This document shows positions 50,665-59,050 of a stretch of DNA of 64,000 nucleotides, one piece after another. The notes beneath the pieces are model-generated. The model was not told where the DNA came from and searched no databases. It was given only the letters and a program-made list of their open reading frames with translations. Both the position numbers and the translations under genes were made by a program. Position 1 is the first letter of the stretch. Every line of letters starts with the position of its first letter. Origin of the DNA: Verrucomicrobiota bacterium (GTDB taxonomy: Bacteria; Verrucomicrobiota; Verrucomicrobiia; Opitutales; Opitutaceae); NCBI GenBank assembly GCA_023432225.1, contig JAEYUW010000043.1, forward strand, positions 140,007-204,006, given 5' to 3'.

Positions 50665-51186
50665 ATGATGCTCGGCACGAAAATGGCCGTCACCGCCGTC
50701 GCGCTGAGCGCCGGTGTTTTCGCGTGGGCCCACTGGCCCGCGGCTCGTCTCGATCGCGCCGTGCGCGCCGATCGCTTGGTGGTCGAGAAAGCGGCGCGGC
50801 GCCTGCTCTTGCTCAAGGATGGCCGCGTGCTGAAAACTTACCGCATTGCGCTCGGCGGAAATCCGCTCGGCCACAAGCAACGGGAGGGCGATCAACGGAC
50901 GCCGGAAGGTGAATACCTGATCGATCGCCGCAATCCCGCGTCCTCGTATCATCTCGCGCTCCACGTTTCTTACCCCTCGTCCGAGGATGCCGGCCGGGCC
51001 GCCCGCGCGCAGGTGTCGCCCGGAGGCGACATCATGATTCACGGCGCACCGAACGGATTCGGGTGGATGGGCCGGCTGCATCGCCTGCGCGACTGGACCG
51101 CCGGCTGTGTGGCCGTGACGGATCACGAGATCGAAGAAATCTGGAACGCGGTGCCCGACGGCACGCCGATTTCGCTCCGGCCGTGA
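50665..51186 (+). CDS. L,D-transpeptidase (YkuD domain)
   Basis: This 173-residue protein is anchored or secreted by a hydrophobic N-terminus (about 7-23). The YkuD domain spans about 38-173. Active-site His136 (MIHGAPN) and Cys148 in WTAGCVAVTD fit the HG...GC pattern; such enzymes make 3-3 cross-links, attach proteins to peptidoglycan, or trim it. RTPEGEYLI is also typical. It stands in the dcw cluster between mraY and ftsW, an uncommon position. Confidence 0.9.
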   Translation: MMLGTKMAVTAVALSAGVFAWAHWPAARLDRAVRADRLVVEKAARRLLLLKDGRVLKTYRIALGGNPLGHKQREGDQRTPEGEYLIDRRNPASSYHLALHVSYPSSEDAGRAARAQVSPGGDIMIHGAPNGFGWMGRLHRLRDWTAGCVAVTDHEIEEIWNAVPDGTPISLRP

Positions 51187-51270
51187 GCGTTTCGTGAATC
51201 TCTGCCCACCTGCCGCGCGCAACCCATTTTGAGATAGCAAATCGCTGAATCACCGACCCATACTTCCGCC

Positions 51271-52221
51271 ATGAAAATCCTGCAGATCTTCGGAGCAGTC
51301 GTTGCCGTGCACCTGCTCGCGTTTATCTTCATTTTCGCCAGCCCGGGCTGCCAATCGAGCCCGCGCAACATTCCGACGCCGGACGCCACCGTGCCCACCG
51401 CCAGCGGTGAGGTCGCCGGAACGCCGGTCAGCTACAATCCCGCGCCCGCCGACACCGGCGCCGTGGCTTACGCGCCGCCCGCGCAATACGGTCGCGCCGA
51501 GCCCACGCGCCCGGGCTCACCCAACGCCGTCGCCATCGCGCCCGCGAAGCAGGCCGAGGAGGTCGCGCCCGTCAGCACTTACACGATTGGCCGTGGTGAC
51601 AGCCTCTGGAGCATCGCGAAGAAAAACCACCTGACCGTCGCCGAACTCGCGAAGGCCAACAACCTCGCCGTCGGCGCTACCCTCCAACCGGGCAAGAAGC
51701 TCATCATTCCGGGCAAGGCGCCGTCGCCGAAGGATCTCGCGACGACTGCCGCCGCCGCGGAGACCAAAGCCGCGACAACCGCCGCCGCCACCTCCGCCCG
51801 CACCGGCGACGCCGTGCGCCACACCGTGCAACCCGGCGAGAGCCTCGGCACGATCGCGCGCAAGTTTCAGGTCACGGTGGGCGAACTCGCCGCCGCCAAC
51901 AGCATCACCGATCCCGCGAAAGTGCGCGCGGGTCAGACGCTGATCATTCCTGGTTTCAAGGCTGTCCCGTCCAAGTCCACCGCCGCGAAGTCGAGCGCAC
52001 CGAAAGCCGCCAGTCCGGCGCCGAAATCCGCGCCCGCCAACACCGCCGCGGCCACGCCCGCCGAGCAGTCCGCCGAGCCGACGATCAGCACGGCACCCCA
52101 TTTCGATATCACGCCGCCTCCTCCGGGCCAGGACCTCGATGCCGGCCTGAAGGATCAACCGGCCGACGTGCCGACGATCAAGGTCGAGGAACCGAAGACG
52201 ACTCAGCCGCCGAAGGGCTAA
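51271..52221 (+). CDS. LysM-repeat protein (two LysM domains)
   Basis: This 316-residue protein has an N-terminal hydrophobic segment (about 4-23) ending FASPGCQSS, a possible lipobox, so it is probably a lipoprotein or anchored. Two LysM domains bind glycan: YTIGRGDSLWSIAKKNHLTV near 103 and HTVQPGESLGTIARKFQVTV near 185. Ala/Thr/Pro-rich linkers separate and follow them. No catalytic domain is visible. Beside the L,D-transpeptidase and ftsW it is likely a peptidoglycan-binding division or wall factor. Confidence 0.88.
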   Translation: MKILQIFGAVVAVHLLAFIFIFASPGCQSSPRNIPTPDATVPTASGEVAGTPVSYNPAPADTGAVAYAPPAQYGRAEPTRPGSPNAVAIAPAKQAEEVAPVSTYTIGRGDSLWSIAKKNHLTVAELAKANNLAVGATLQPGKKLIIPGKAPSPKDLATTAAAAETKAATTAAATSARTGDAVRHTVQPGESLGTIARKFQVTVGELAAANSITDPAKVRAGQTLIIPGFKAVPSKSTAAKSSAPKAASPAPKSAPANTAAATPAEQSAEPTISTAPHFDITPPPPGQDLDAGLKDQPADVPTIKVEEPKTTQPPKG

Positions 52222-52242
52222 CGCCGCACCGCCCATCCTCCG

Positions 52243-53406
52243 GTGAGTTCGAGCGACGCGATACCTTCTCCCCGCCGCCACCTCACGATCACTCCCGCGA
52301 GCGTCATCCTCGTGTGCGTGGCCGCGTTGCTGGCCATGGGACTGACCGTGCTGTTCAGCGCGAGCTCGACGGTCAAAGGCGCCGCGCCGACCGCGTTTCT
52401 CTACAAGCAGCTCATCTTTCTGGCGTTTTCCATCGGCGCGGCGTGGATCGTCGCGCGCTCCGATCTCGAGCGGGCGCGCAACTTCGCGTGGATCATCGCG
52501 GCGGTCACGATTGTCGGCCTCATTCTGGTGCTGACTCCGGTCGGCATCAAAGTGAACGGCAGCCGCCGCTGGCTCGGCTTCGGCAGCTTGCGCTTGCAGG
52601 TTTCCGAATTCGCCAAGCTCGCGATCGTGTTCGGCCTGTCGCACTACCTCGCGCTCAATCAGAACAAGATGGACGACCTGAAGCGCGGCTTCCTTTACCC
52701 GTGCGCGGGCATCGGCGTTTTCGCGGCGCTCATCATTCTCGAGCCGGACTTCGGCACGGCGTTTCTCTGCGGCGCCGTCGGCATGATCCTGCTCTTTCTC
52801 GCGGGTGGCCGGCTGAAATTTATCCTGCCCTCGATCGCGCTCGCGCTGATGGGCTTCGTGGTCCTCGTCCTGAACAACCCGAATCGCCTGCGCCGCATCA
52901 CCGCCTTCATGGACGTGGAGGCCAATCGCGGCGACGGCACCTATCAGCTCTGGCAGGCGATCCTCGCCTTCGCTGCCGGCGGCGTGCAGGGCGTCGGTAT
53001 CGGCAACGGTCGCCAGCAACAGTCGTTCCTGCCGGAGGCGCACACGGATTTCATCTTCGCGATCATGGGCGAGGAAATGGGGCTGATCTTCACGTTGCTC
53101 ACGGTGGCGTTGTTCATCACGATCTTCGTCGCCGGTCTCATCCACGTGCGCCGCGCACCGAATCTCTTTCAATTCCTCCTCGTGACCGGCTGTCTGCTGC
53201 TCATGTGCCTGCAAGCGATCATCAATCTCGCCGTGGTCACGGGCATGATGCCCACGAAAGGCATGTCGCTGCCGTTCATCTCGTATGGCGGCTCCAATCT
53301 TCTGCTGATGGGCCTGCTCGTCGGCGTCATCGTCAACACCGCGCGCACTTGGGAGCGGCCCAAGCCCCTTCAGCGCAAGCGCGCGCTCGCGGAAGTCGAA
53401 GCGTGA
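52243..53406 (+). CDS. ftsW: Septal peptidoglycan polymerase FtsW (SEDS family)
   Basis: FtsW polymerises lipid II glycan strands together with FtsI. The 387-residue protein has ten membrane segments, VNGSRRWLGFGSLRLQVSEFAK near 100-ish (only a motif guide), PEAHTDFIFAIMGEE with the catalytic Asp near 268, and GMMPTKGMSLPFISYGG near 340. The start is GTG 52243, the only reasonable start after the LysM gene. Its partner ftsI is earlier in the cluster. Confidence 0.94.
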   Translation: MSSSDAIPSPRRHLTITPASVILVCVAALLAMGLTVLFSASSTVKGAAPTAFLYKQLIFLAFSIGAAWIVARSDLERARNFAWIIAAVTIVGLILVLTPVGIKVNGSRRWLGFGSLRLQVSEFAKLAIVFGLSHYLALNQNKMDDLKRGFLYPCAGIGVFAALIILEPDFGTAFLCGAVGMILLFLAGGRLKFILPSIALALMGFVVLVLNNPNRLRRITAFMDVEANRGDGTYQLWQAILAFAAGGVQGVGIGNGRQQQSFLPEAHTDFIFAIMGEEMGLIFTLLTVALFITIFVAGLIHVRRAPNLFQFLLVTGCLLLMCLQAIINLAVVTGMMPTKGMSLPFISYGGSNLLLMGLLVGVIVNTARTWERPKPLQRKRALAEVEA

Positions 53407-53411
53407 ACAGA

Positions 53412-53514
53412 AAACTCCAAACACCAGTTTCCAAACTCCAAACCTCGCGATCCGAACGAGGCCGCGCACCGGCGTCTCTCTGTTGGGCGTTTGGAATTTG
53501 GCGTTTGGGATTTG
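53412..53514. repeat. Long inverted repeat, CAAACTCC word family
   Basis: The left side (53412-53446) holds AAACTCCAAAC words; the right side (53483-53514) holds GTTTGGAATTTGGCGTTTGG. The arms are imperfectly complementary. It is the same word family as 50178-50267 and fills the ftsW-murG gap. Confidence 0.75.
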
Positions 53515-53533
53515 ACGACGAAAGGAGCGGATC

Positions 53534-54673
53534 GTGAGTCGCTTCCTCATCGCCTGCGGCGGCACCGGCGGACACCTCGCCCCGGGCATCGCGCTTGCCG
53601 AAGCGCTCCGCGCGCGGGGCCACGATGTGCGCCTGTTCATCTCGCACAAAAAGGTCGATTCCCGCCTCGCCGAAAAATATCCGCACCTCACGACGGCGGC
53701 GGTGCCGGGCGCGCCGTTCGGCTTGCGGCCGGACGTGCTCGCGCGCTGCGTTTTCAAGCAAGCGCACGGCGTCATCTTCTCGCTCCGCTACCTCGCGCGA
53801 TTCCGCCCGCACGCGGTCGTCGGCTTTGGCGGTTTCACCAATGCCGGTGTCACGCTGGCCGCGCGCTTCCTCGATATTCCGGTTGCGTTGCACGAGGCCA
53901 ATCGCGTGCCCGGTCGCGCCGTGCGGATGCTTTCGCGTTTTGCGCAGCGCCTTTACCTGCCGCCGGGCGTGCGGCTGCCTGGCCGCGTTGGCGTCACCGT
54001 GCGCCACACCGGTTTGCCGGTGCGCTCGGAAGTCGTGCGGCTCCCGCGGGCGGAGGCCCGCGCTCAACTCGGCGTCGATCCGACGCAGAAGATGCTCGTC
54101 GTCATCGGCGGCAGCCAGGGCTCCGGCAACCTGAACCAGTGGGTCACGGACAATTTGGCGGCGCTCGCGGCGGAGGGCGTGCAAGTCTGGTGCGTGACCG
54201 GTCTCGGCAAAGGCGACGCTGCCATCCGCGAACTCCGCACGAAGACCGGCGAAGTCGTCCGCGCGTGGTTCGAGCCGTTCACCGATCGCGTGGGCGTGTT
54301 GCTGTCCGCGGCCGATCTCGTCGTGAGCCGCGCCGGTGCTGGCACGATCGCCGAACTCGTCCGCTGCGAAGCCCCCGCCGTGCTCGTGCCGTATCCGTTT
54401 GCGGCCGACAATCACCAGTGGGCCAACGCGCGGTATTTCGAGCAGCAGGGCGGGGGACTGGTTATCGATCAAAACACGCTTTCGCTCCTGCGGCAGGAGG
54501 TGTTCGACACGCTCTTCAACGACTGGCTGCTGAACAAATTTCGCGAGAATCTCCACCGCATGGCGCACGAGGATGCCGTGGCCACCATCGTGCAAGACCT
54601 CGAAGAAGTCGCCCAGCGGCTCCCCCCGCGCCGGCACCTGCGCCACACGCCCGCGTCGGCGACGAACCCGTGA
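53534..54673 (+). CDS. murG: Lipid II synthase MurG (N-acetylglucosaminyltransferase)
   Basis: MurG adds GlcNAc to lipid I on the inner face of the membrane. The 379-residue GT-B protein has the G-loop ACGGTGGHLAPGIALAEAL at the start, VVGFGGFTNAG, LHEANRVPGRAVRM, and the nucleotide-site motif VSRAGAGTIAEL near 268, followed by PYPFAADNHQWANA. GTG 53534 is used as start. A REP pair separates it from murB; murC, which often follows murG, is not here. Confidence 0.95.
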   Translation: MSRFLIACGGTGGHLAPGIALAEALRARGHDVRLFISHKKVDSRLAEKYPHLTTAAVPGAPFGLRPDVLARCVFKQAHGVIFSLRYLARFRPHAVVGFGGFTNAGVTLAARFLDIPVALHEANRVPGRAVRMLSRFAQRLYLPPGVRLPGRVGVTVRHTGLPVRSEVVRLPRAEARAQLGVDPTQKMLVVIGGSQGSGNLNQWVTDNLAALAAEGVQVWCVTGLGKGDAAIRELRTKTGEVVRAWFEPFTDRVGVLLSAADLVVSRAGAGTIAELVRCEAPAVLVPYPFAADNHQWANARYFEQQGGGLVIDQNTLSLLRQEVFDTLFNDWLLNKFRENLHRMAHEDAVATIVQDLEEVAQRLPPRRHLRHTPASATNP

Positions 54674-54700
54674 TGAGCCCGCACACCGCCTTCTTCATTT

Positions 54701-54788
54701 GTAGGGCCTCACCTTGCGTGAGGCCGTGGCGGCACACGAGCCGCGTGCCGCGTTCGCGGGCGCGGCTCGACGCGACGTCGAGCCCTAC
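54701..54788. repeat. REP-like hairpin pair between murG and murB
   Basis: Bracketed GTAGGGC...GCCCTAC with stems GGCCTCAC/GTGAGGCC (left) and GGCTCGAC/GTCGAGCC (right). Compared with 2165-2253 the two stem classes are in swapped order. It ends 3 bp before the murB ATG. Confidence 0.88.
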
Positions 54789-54791
54789 ACC

Positions 54792-55745
54792 ATGAGCGGC
54801 GTCGCCTCCAATACTTGGTCCGCCTTCCTCGCCGCCGTGCGCCCTGCGCTCGACGCCGCGACGAAGCTCGTCGAACTCGAGCCGCTCGGCCCGAAGACGA
54901 CGATGCGGGTCGGTGGTCCAGCGCGCGTCTACGCCGAACCGGCGAATGCCGCGGATCTTTCCGCTTTGCTCGCCGCGGCGCACGCTCGCGGCCTGCCGGT
55001 CTACATGCTCGGACGCGGGTCGAATCTCATCGTGCCCGACGAAGGTGTCGACGGCCTCGTGATCAGCCTCGCGCACCCGAGTTGGCAGGCTTTTGAGCCG
55101 CAACCGGACGGTCGTGTCTGGGTCGGCGCGGGCCTGCGGCTGAAAAACCTCTGCGGCCTCGCGGCGAAGGCGGGCTTGTCAGGCTTCGAATTCATGGAAG
55201 GCATTCCCGCCAGCATCGGCGGCGCGCTGCGCATGAATGCCGGCGCGATGGGCGGCTGGACCTTCGACGTCGTCGACGAGGTGCATCTCATGACGCTCGC
55301 CGGCGAGAAACGCGTGATGAAGAAAGCGGCGATGCACGTCGACTACCGCCATTGCGCGGAACTCGAAACGGCGGTCGCACTCGGCGCTTTCCTTGTGCCG
55401 CGCCAACACACGGATGCCGCGGCGATCAAACAGCAGATCGAGGCCTACACGAAAAAGCGGCAGGAGTCGCAGCCGCGCGAGCCCAGTGCCGGTTGCATTT
55501 TCAAAAACCCGCCGGGCACGTCCGCGGGTAAGGTGATCGACGAGTGCGGCCTGAAGGGCGAGCGCGTCGGCGGCGCCGAAGTCTCGCGCGTGCATGCGAA
55601 TTTCATCGTGAATCGCGGCGGCGCCACCGCCGCCGACATCCTTGGCTTGGTGCGCGTGATCCGCGCCCGCGTGAAAGCCGCCCGCGGCATCGACCTCGAG
55701 CCCGAAGTGATGCTCTTCGGGAGCGATTGGAGGAAGGTGCTGTGA
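54792..55745 (+). CDS. murB: UDP-N-acetylenolpyruvoylglucosamine reductase MurB (type II)
   Basis: MurB reduces UDP-GlcNAc-enolpyruvate to UDP-MurNAc using FAD and NADPH. This 317-residue protein has TTMRVGGPARVYAEP near 38, LGRGSNLIVPDEGVDG near 75, and EGIPASIGGALRMNAGAMGG near 138. The proton-donor loop reads SAGCIFKNP with Cys235 where E. coli has Ser. It lacks the type I extra domain. ATG 54792 is chosen; an earlier in-frame start would translate the REP. Confidence 0.93.
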   Translation: MSGVASNTWSAFLAAVRPALDAATKLVELEPLGPKTTMRVGGPARVYAEPANAADLSALLAAAHARGLPVYMLGRGSNLIVPDEGVDGLVISLAHPSWQAFEPQPDGRVWVGAGLRLKNLCGLAAKAGLSGFEFMEGIPASIGGALRMNAGAMGGWTFDVVDEVHLMTLAGEKRVMKKAAMHVDYRHCAELETAVALGAFLVPRQHTDAAAIKQQIEAYTKKRQESQPREPSAGCIFKNPPGTSAGKVIDECGLKGERVGGAEVSRVHANFIVNRGGATAADILGLVRVIRARVKAARGIDLEPEVMLFGSDWRKVL

Positions 55746-55907
55746 ATTGCGGAATGCGGATTGTGGATTGCGGAATGAGCGGAAGTGCGATGCAGGCCGC
55801 GTCCGCTGGTAATTGCACATCTGAATCCGACTCTCAGTCCGATCGCTCACCCGCTCGGGGCTTTCTCTTCGCCAATCCGCAATCCGAATTCCGCAATCCG
55901 CAATCTC
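55744..55907. repeat. Long inverted repeat, GCGGATTGCGGAAT word family
   Basis: The left side (55744-55781) has GCGGAAT and GCGGATT words; the right side (55872-55907) carries the complements AATCCGC and ATTCCGC. It starts at the murB stop and ends next to the ddl start codon. It fills the whole gap between them. Confidence 0.8.
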
Positions 55908-55908
55908 C

Positions 55909-56838
55909 ATGAGTTCTCCCCTCATCGCCGTCTTCGCTGGCGGCACCTCTCCCGAACGCGAAGTCTCCCTCGGCTCCGGCAAAGCGGCCGCGCTGGCCAT
56001 GGCGACCTCGTTTCCCACGCAGCTGTTTAACATCGAGACCGACGCTCTGCCCGTGGACCTCGACCCGAAACGCCACGTCGTCTTCTCGACGCTGCACGGC
56101 GTGTTCGGCGAGGACGGCGGCATGCAGCGCCTGCTCGAACAGGCGGGCGTCGCCTATGCGGGCTGCGATGCGGCCGGCAGCGAACTCTGCTTCGATAAGT
56201 GGCGCACGCGCCAGGCCGTTTCTGCGATGGGCGTGCGCGTCGCGCCGGGTCGAGCTTTCGATGTCACGAGCAAGCCGAAGGCGTCCGTCCTCTCGGACGA
56301 ACTCGGCGAGCAAGTCGTGCTGAAGCCGAATCGCCAGGGCAGCAGCGTCGGCTTGCAGATGATCACTTCGCGCGCCGGCCTCGAGATCGCGATCGCCGGC
56401 ATTCGCCACGGCGACTGGGTGATTGAAAAGCGGATCGTCGGTCGCGAGCTCACCGTCGGCATCCTCCGCGGTCGCGCCATGGGCGTCGTGGAAATCGCGC
56501 CGAAGTCGGGCGTGTTCGACTACACCAGCAAATACACCAAGGGCCTGACGGAATACACCGCGCCTGCGCCGCTCTCGGCGGAGCAGACGGCCGAAGTGCA
56601 GCGCGCGGCAGAAACGGCATTCGCCGCGTGCGGTTGCCGTGACTACGCGCGCATCGATTTCATCCTCACTCCGGACGGCGAACTTTATCTGCTGGAAATC
56701 AACACGCTCCCCGGCATGAAGGAAACGAGCCTCTTGCCGATGAGCGCTCGCTGCGTGGGCCTCGATTTCAACGCGCTTTGCCGCGAATTGGTCGCGCCCG
56801 CTCTCGAGCGTTTTGCCGGAGCCACCACGAAGAAATGA
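55909..56838 (+). CDS. ddl: D-alanine--D-alanine ligase
   Basis: Ddl makes the D-Ala-D-Ala dipeptide used by MurF. The 309-residue ATP-grasp enzyme begins IAVFAGGTSPEREVSLGSG, with the catalytic Glu. HGVFGEDGGMQRLLEQAGV near 65, VLKPNRQGSSVGLQMI near 142, and ARIDFILTPDGELYLLEINTLPGM (metal-binding end) complete the site. The stop overlaps the ftsQ start (ATGA). Confidence 0.95.
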   Translation: MSSPLIAVFAGGTSPEREVSLGSGKAAALAMATSFPTQLFNIETDALPVDLDPKRHVVFSTLHGVFGEDGGMQRLLEQAGVAYAGCDAAGSELCFDKWRTRQAVSAMGVRVAPGRAFDVTSKPKASVLSDELGEQVVLKPNRQGSSVGLQMITSRAGLEIAIAGIRHGDWVIEKRIVGRELTVGILRGRAMGVVEIAPKSGVFDYTSKYTKGLTEYTAPAPLSAEQTAEVQRAAETAFAACGCRDYARIDFILTPDGELYLLEINTLPGMKETSLLPMSARCVGLDFNALCRELVAPALERFAGATTKK

Positions 56839-57836
56839 GCGAGGAGAAGGACAACGCCGCGTCCGAGCGTTCCTGGCGCACCATTCGCCAGGACGTGATG
56901 CCGCGCGCGATGTCCGCCCGTGGCCGCCGCCGGCGCCAGCTGGCCGCGCTGAAGGCCGTCGCGGTGGTGGCGGTGATTGGCGTCGCGGCTTGGGGCATCT
57001 ACGAGATGGTCCACACGTGGGAAAACGACCGCGCGGCCATCGCGTCGGCGGTGAAAAGCGAGCCCGTGAAGGATATCGTGGTCGTCACCGACGGCGTGCT
57101 CGGCAAGGACTGGGCCGCGCACGTGCTCGCGCTCCCGCGGAACACGACGCTCATGTCGCTCGATCTCGCCGCGCTGCGCGAAAAACTCATCGCCGCCGGT
57201 CAGGTTCGGGTTGCGGTGCTCACGCGAAACTTCCCGGACACGCTCGTAGTCAATCTGCAGGAGCGCACGCCGGTCGCGCGCTTGCAGGTCGAGGATGGCT
57301 TGGAGAAAAAACAGCTGCTCGTTGCCAAGGACGGCGTGGTTTACGAAGGCGTGGCCTACGACAAGTCGCTGCTCGCGACGCTCCCGTGGCTCGACGGTTT
57401 CCGGCTGCGTCGTGCAGACGACGGCCGCGGCTACGCGCCGATCGACGGCATGAAATCCGTCGCCGATCTGCTCACGACCGCGCAACTGCAGGCGCCGCAC
57501 CTTTACCGCGAGTGGCTTTTCGTCTCGCTCGCCCGTCTCGCCAGCCACGAGGAGATCACGATCAAGGCGCAGGAGATTCCCGAGATCGTCTTCAGCGCGA
57601 AGCAGGACTTCTTCCGCCAGATCGCGCAGCTTGACTACATCATCGACGAGACGAAGCGCACGCTCGTCGATCCGCAGCTCCAGTCGATCAACCTCGCGCT
57701 CGGTCCTCAAGTGCCGGTGAAGCTCGCGCAGACGCCCGAGCAACTCGCCCAACAGGCCAAGGCCGGCGGCACCGTGCCGACGTTCAATTTCAACGCTCCC
57801 TCTCCTTCGAAACAGAAACCTTCTCGTGATCTCTAA
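56835..57836 (+). CDS. ftsQ: Cell division protein FtsQ
   Basis: FtsQ is a bitopic septum protein that links FtsL/FtsB and FtsWI to the ring. This 333-residue protein has a basic cytoplasmic part, one membrane segment (about 40-60, VVAVIGVAAWGIYEMV), and a POTRA-like domain from about 75 (IVVVTDGVLGKDWAAHVLAL) to 145. FPDTLVVNLQERTPVARLQV is the usual FtsQ/DivIB segment. The C-terminal region is longer than in E. coli. ATG 56835 overlaps the ddl stop. Confidence 0.85.
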   Translation: MSEEKDNAASERSWRTIRQDVMPRAMSARGRRRRQLAALKAVAVVAVIGVAAWGIYEMVHTWENDRAAIASAVKSEPVKDIVVVTDGVLGKDWAAHVLALPRNTTLMSLDLAALREKLIAAGQVRVAVLTRNFPDTLVVNLQERTPVARLQVEDGLEKKQLLVAKDGVVYEGVAYDKSLLATLPWLDGFRLRRADDGRGYAPIDGMKSVADLLTTAQLQAPHLYREWLFVSLARLASHEEITIKAQEIPEIVFSAKQDFFRQIAQLDYIIDETKRTLVDPQLQSINLALGPQVPVKLAQTPEQLAQQAKAGGTVPTFNFNAPSPSKQKPSRDL

Positions 57837-59040
57837 CGGCAGCAGAATCATCGGTGCGGTCGAAATCGGCACCGGCAAAATCGCGGTCCTCGTGGGCGAA
57901 ATCGCCCGCGGCCGCGCGCTCAACATCATCGGCGTCGGCCTCTCCCAGTCGCGCGGCGTGATGAAGGGCGAAGTCGTCGACTACAAGGCCGCCTCCGAAG
58001 CCGCGCACCACGCGCTCGAAATGGCCGAGAAAAAAGCCGGCGCCCGCCTCGACGAAGTCTGGCTCGCGCAAACCGGCCCGCACTTGGACGGTTTCTACAA
58101 CGAAGCGTCGGTGAACGTGAAGTCAGCCGACAACACCGTCACGCAGCTCGACATCGGCACGGTGTGCGACCTCGCGAAAGAAAAGGAGCTCCCGCCCGGC
58201 CGCACCCGCATCCACGAGATGCGTCGCCCGTTTCGCCTCGATGGCCGCGTCGTCGCCGATCCCGAACACCTTTCCGGCAACCGTCTCGAAGTGGGCTATT
58301 GGATCGTCCACGGTCAGGAGGCAAAGGTCAGCGACAACATCCACGTCGTCGGCGGCTACCACCTCGAAGTGCGCGAACTCGTGCTCGCGTCGCTCGCCAG
58401 CGGCTCGCTGCTCACGACGCAGGAAGAGCGCATTCACGGCGCGCTGGTCCTCGACATCGGCAAGGGCATCACGGACTACGTTCTCTACCGCGACGGCCAC
58501 GTCGCCGCGACCGGCACGCTGCCGGTGGGCGGCGAGCACGTGACGAACGATCTCGCACTCGGGCTGCGCGTCACCACGACGCAAGCCGAGATGCTGAAGC
58601 TGCGCCACGGTCGCGGCACGGTGCAGACGCGCGACAAGTCCGACAAGGTTTGGCTGAACGGCGACATGTCCTTCGGCGATCGCCAGATTGCGCGCGGCGC
58701 CATCGAGACGATCGCGTCGGCCCGCGTGCAGGAGATTTTTGAGATCGTGCAGAAGAAACTCGGCGCGAAGCTCTCGCCCGAGCATTGCGGCGCTGGCGTC
58801 GTCCTCACGGGCGGCACCGCCAAGATGCCCGGCATCGACGAAGCGGCGAGCCGCGTGTTCGGCTTGCCGGTCCGGCGCGGCGAAGCGCCGTCGTGGGTGA
58901 AGGACGAGTTGAAGGATCCGATGTTCAGCACCGTGCTCGGCGTCTTTCAATTCGGCTTCAAGCACGCTTCGGAACACCACGTGCCTGCGCGGCGCAAGTC
59001 AGGCGGCCTGTTGTCCGGTCTGACGAAACTCTTCGGCTGA
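57826..59040 (+). CDS. ftsA: Cell division protein FtsA
   Basis: FtsA is the actin-like anchor that ties FtsZ to the membrane. The 404-residue protein has the phosphate-1 motif GAVEIGTGKIAVLVG, the 1C domain, phosphate-2 VLDIGKGITDYVLY near 207, and the adenosine motif VVLTGGTAKMPGI near 325. It ends in an amphipathic helix (SGLTKLFG) for membrane binding. GTG 57826 starts 11 nt before the ftsQ stop. Asp in the phosphate-1 loop is replaced by Glu (VEIGTGK), a mild change. Confidence 0.93.
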   Translation: MISNGSRIIGAVEIGTGKIAVLVGEIARGRALNIIGVGLSQSRGVMKGEVVDYKAASEAAHHALEMAEKKAGARLDEVWLAQTGPHLDGFYNEASVNVKSADNTVTQLDIGTVCDLAKEKELPPGRTRIHEMRRPFRLDGRVVADPEHLSGNRLEVGYWIVHGQEAKVSDNIHVVGGYHLEVRELVLASLASGSLLTTQEERIHGALVLDIGKGITDYVLYRDGHVAATGTLPVGGEHVTNDLALGLRVTTTQAEMLKLRHGRGTVQTRDKSDKVWLNGDMSFGDRQIARGAIETIASARVQEIFEIVQKKLGAKLSPEHCGAGVVLTGGTAKMPGIDEAASRVFGLPVRRGEAPSWVKDELKDPMFSTVLGVFQFGFKHASEHHVPARRKSGGLLSGLTKLFG

Positions 59041-59050
59041 GGACGTGACC

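Noticed and set aside
54714..54791. Earlier in-frame start for murB
   Set aside because: The added 26 residues are translated from a REP element and murB homology starts later.
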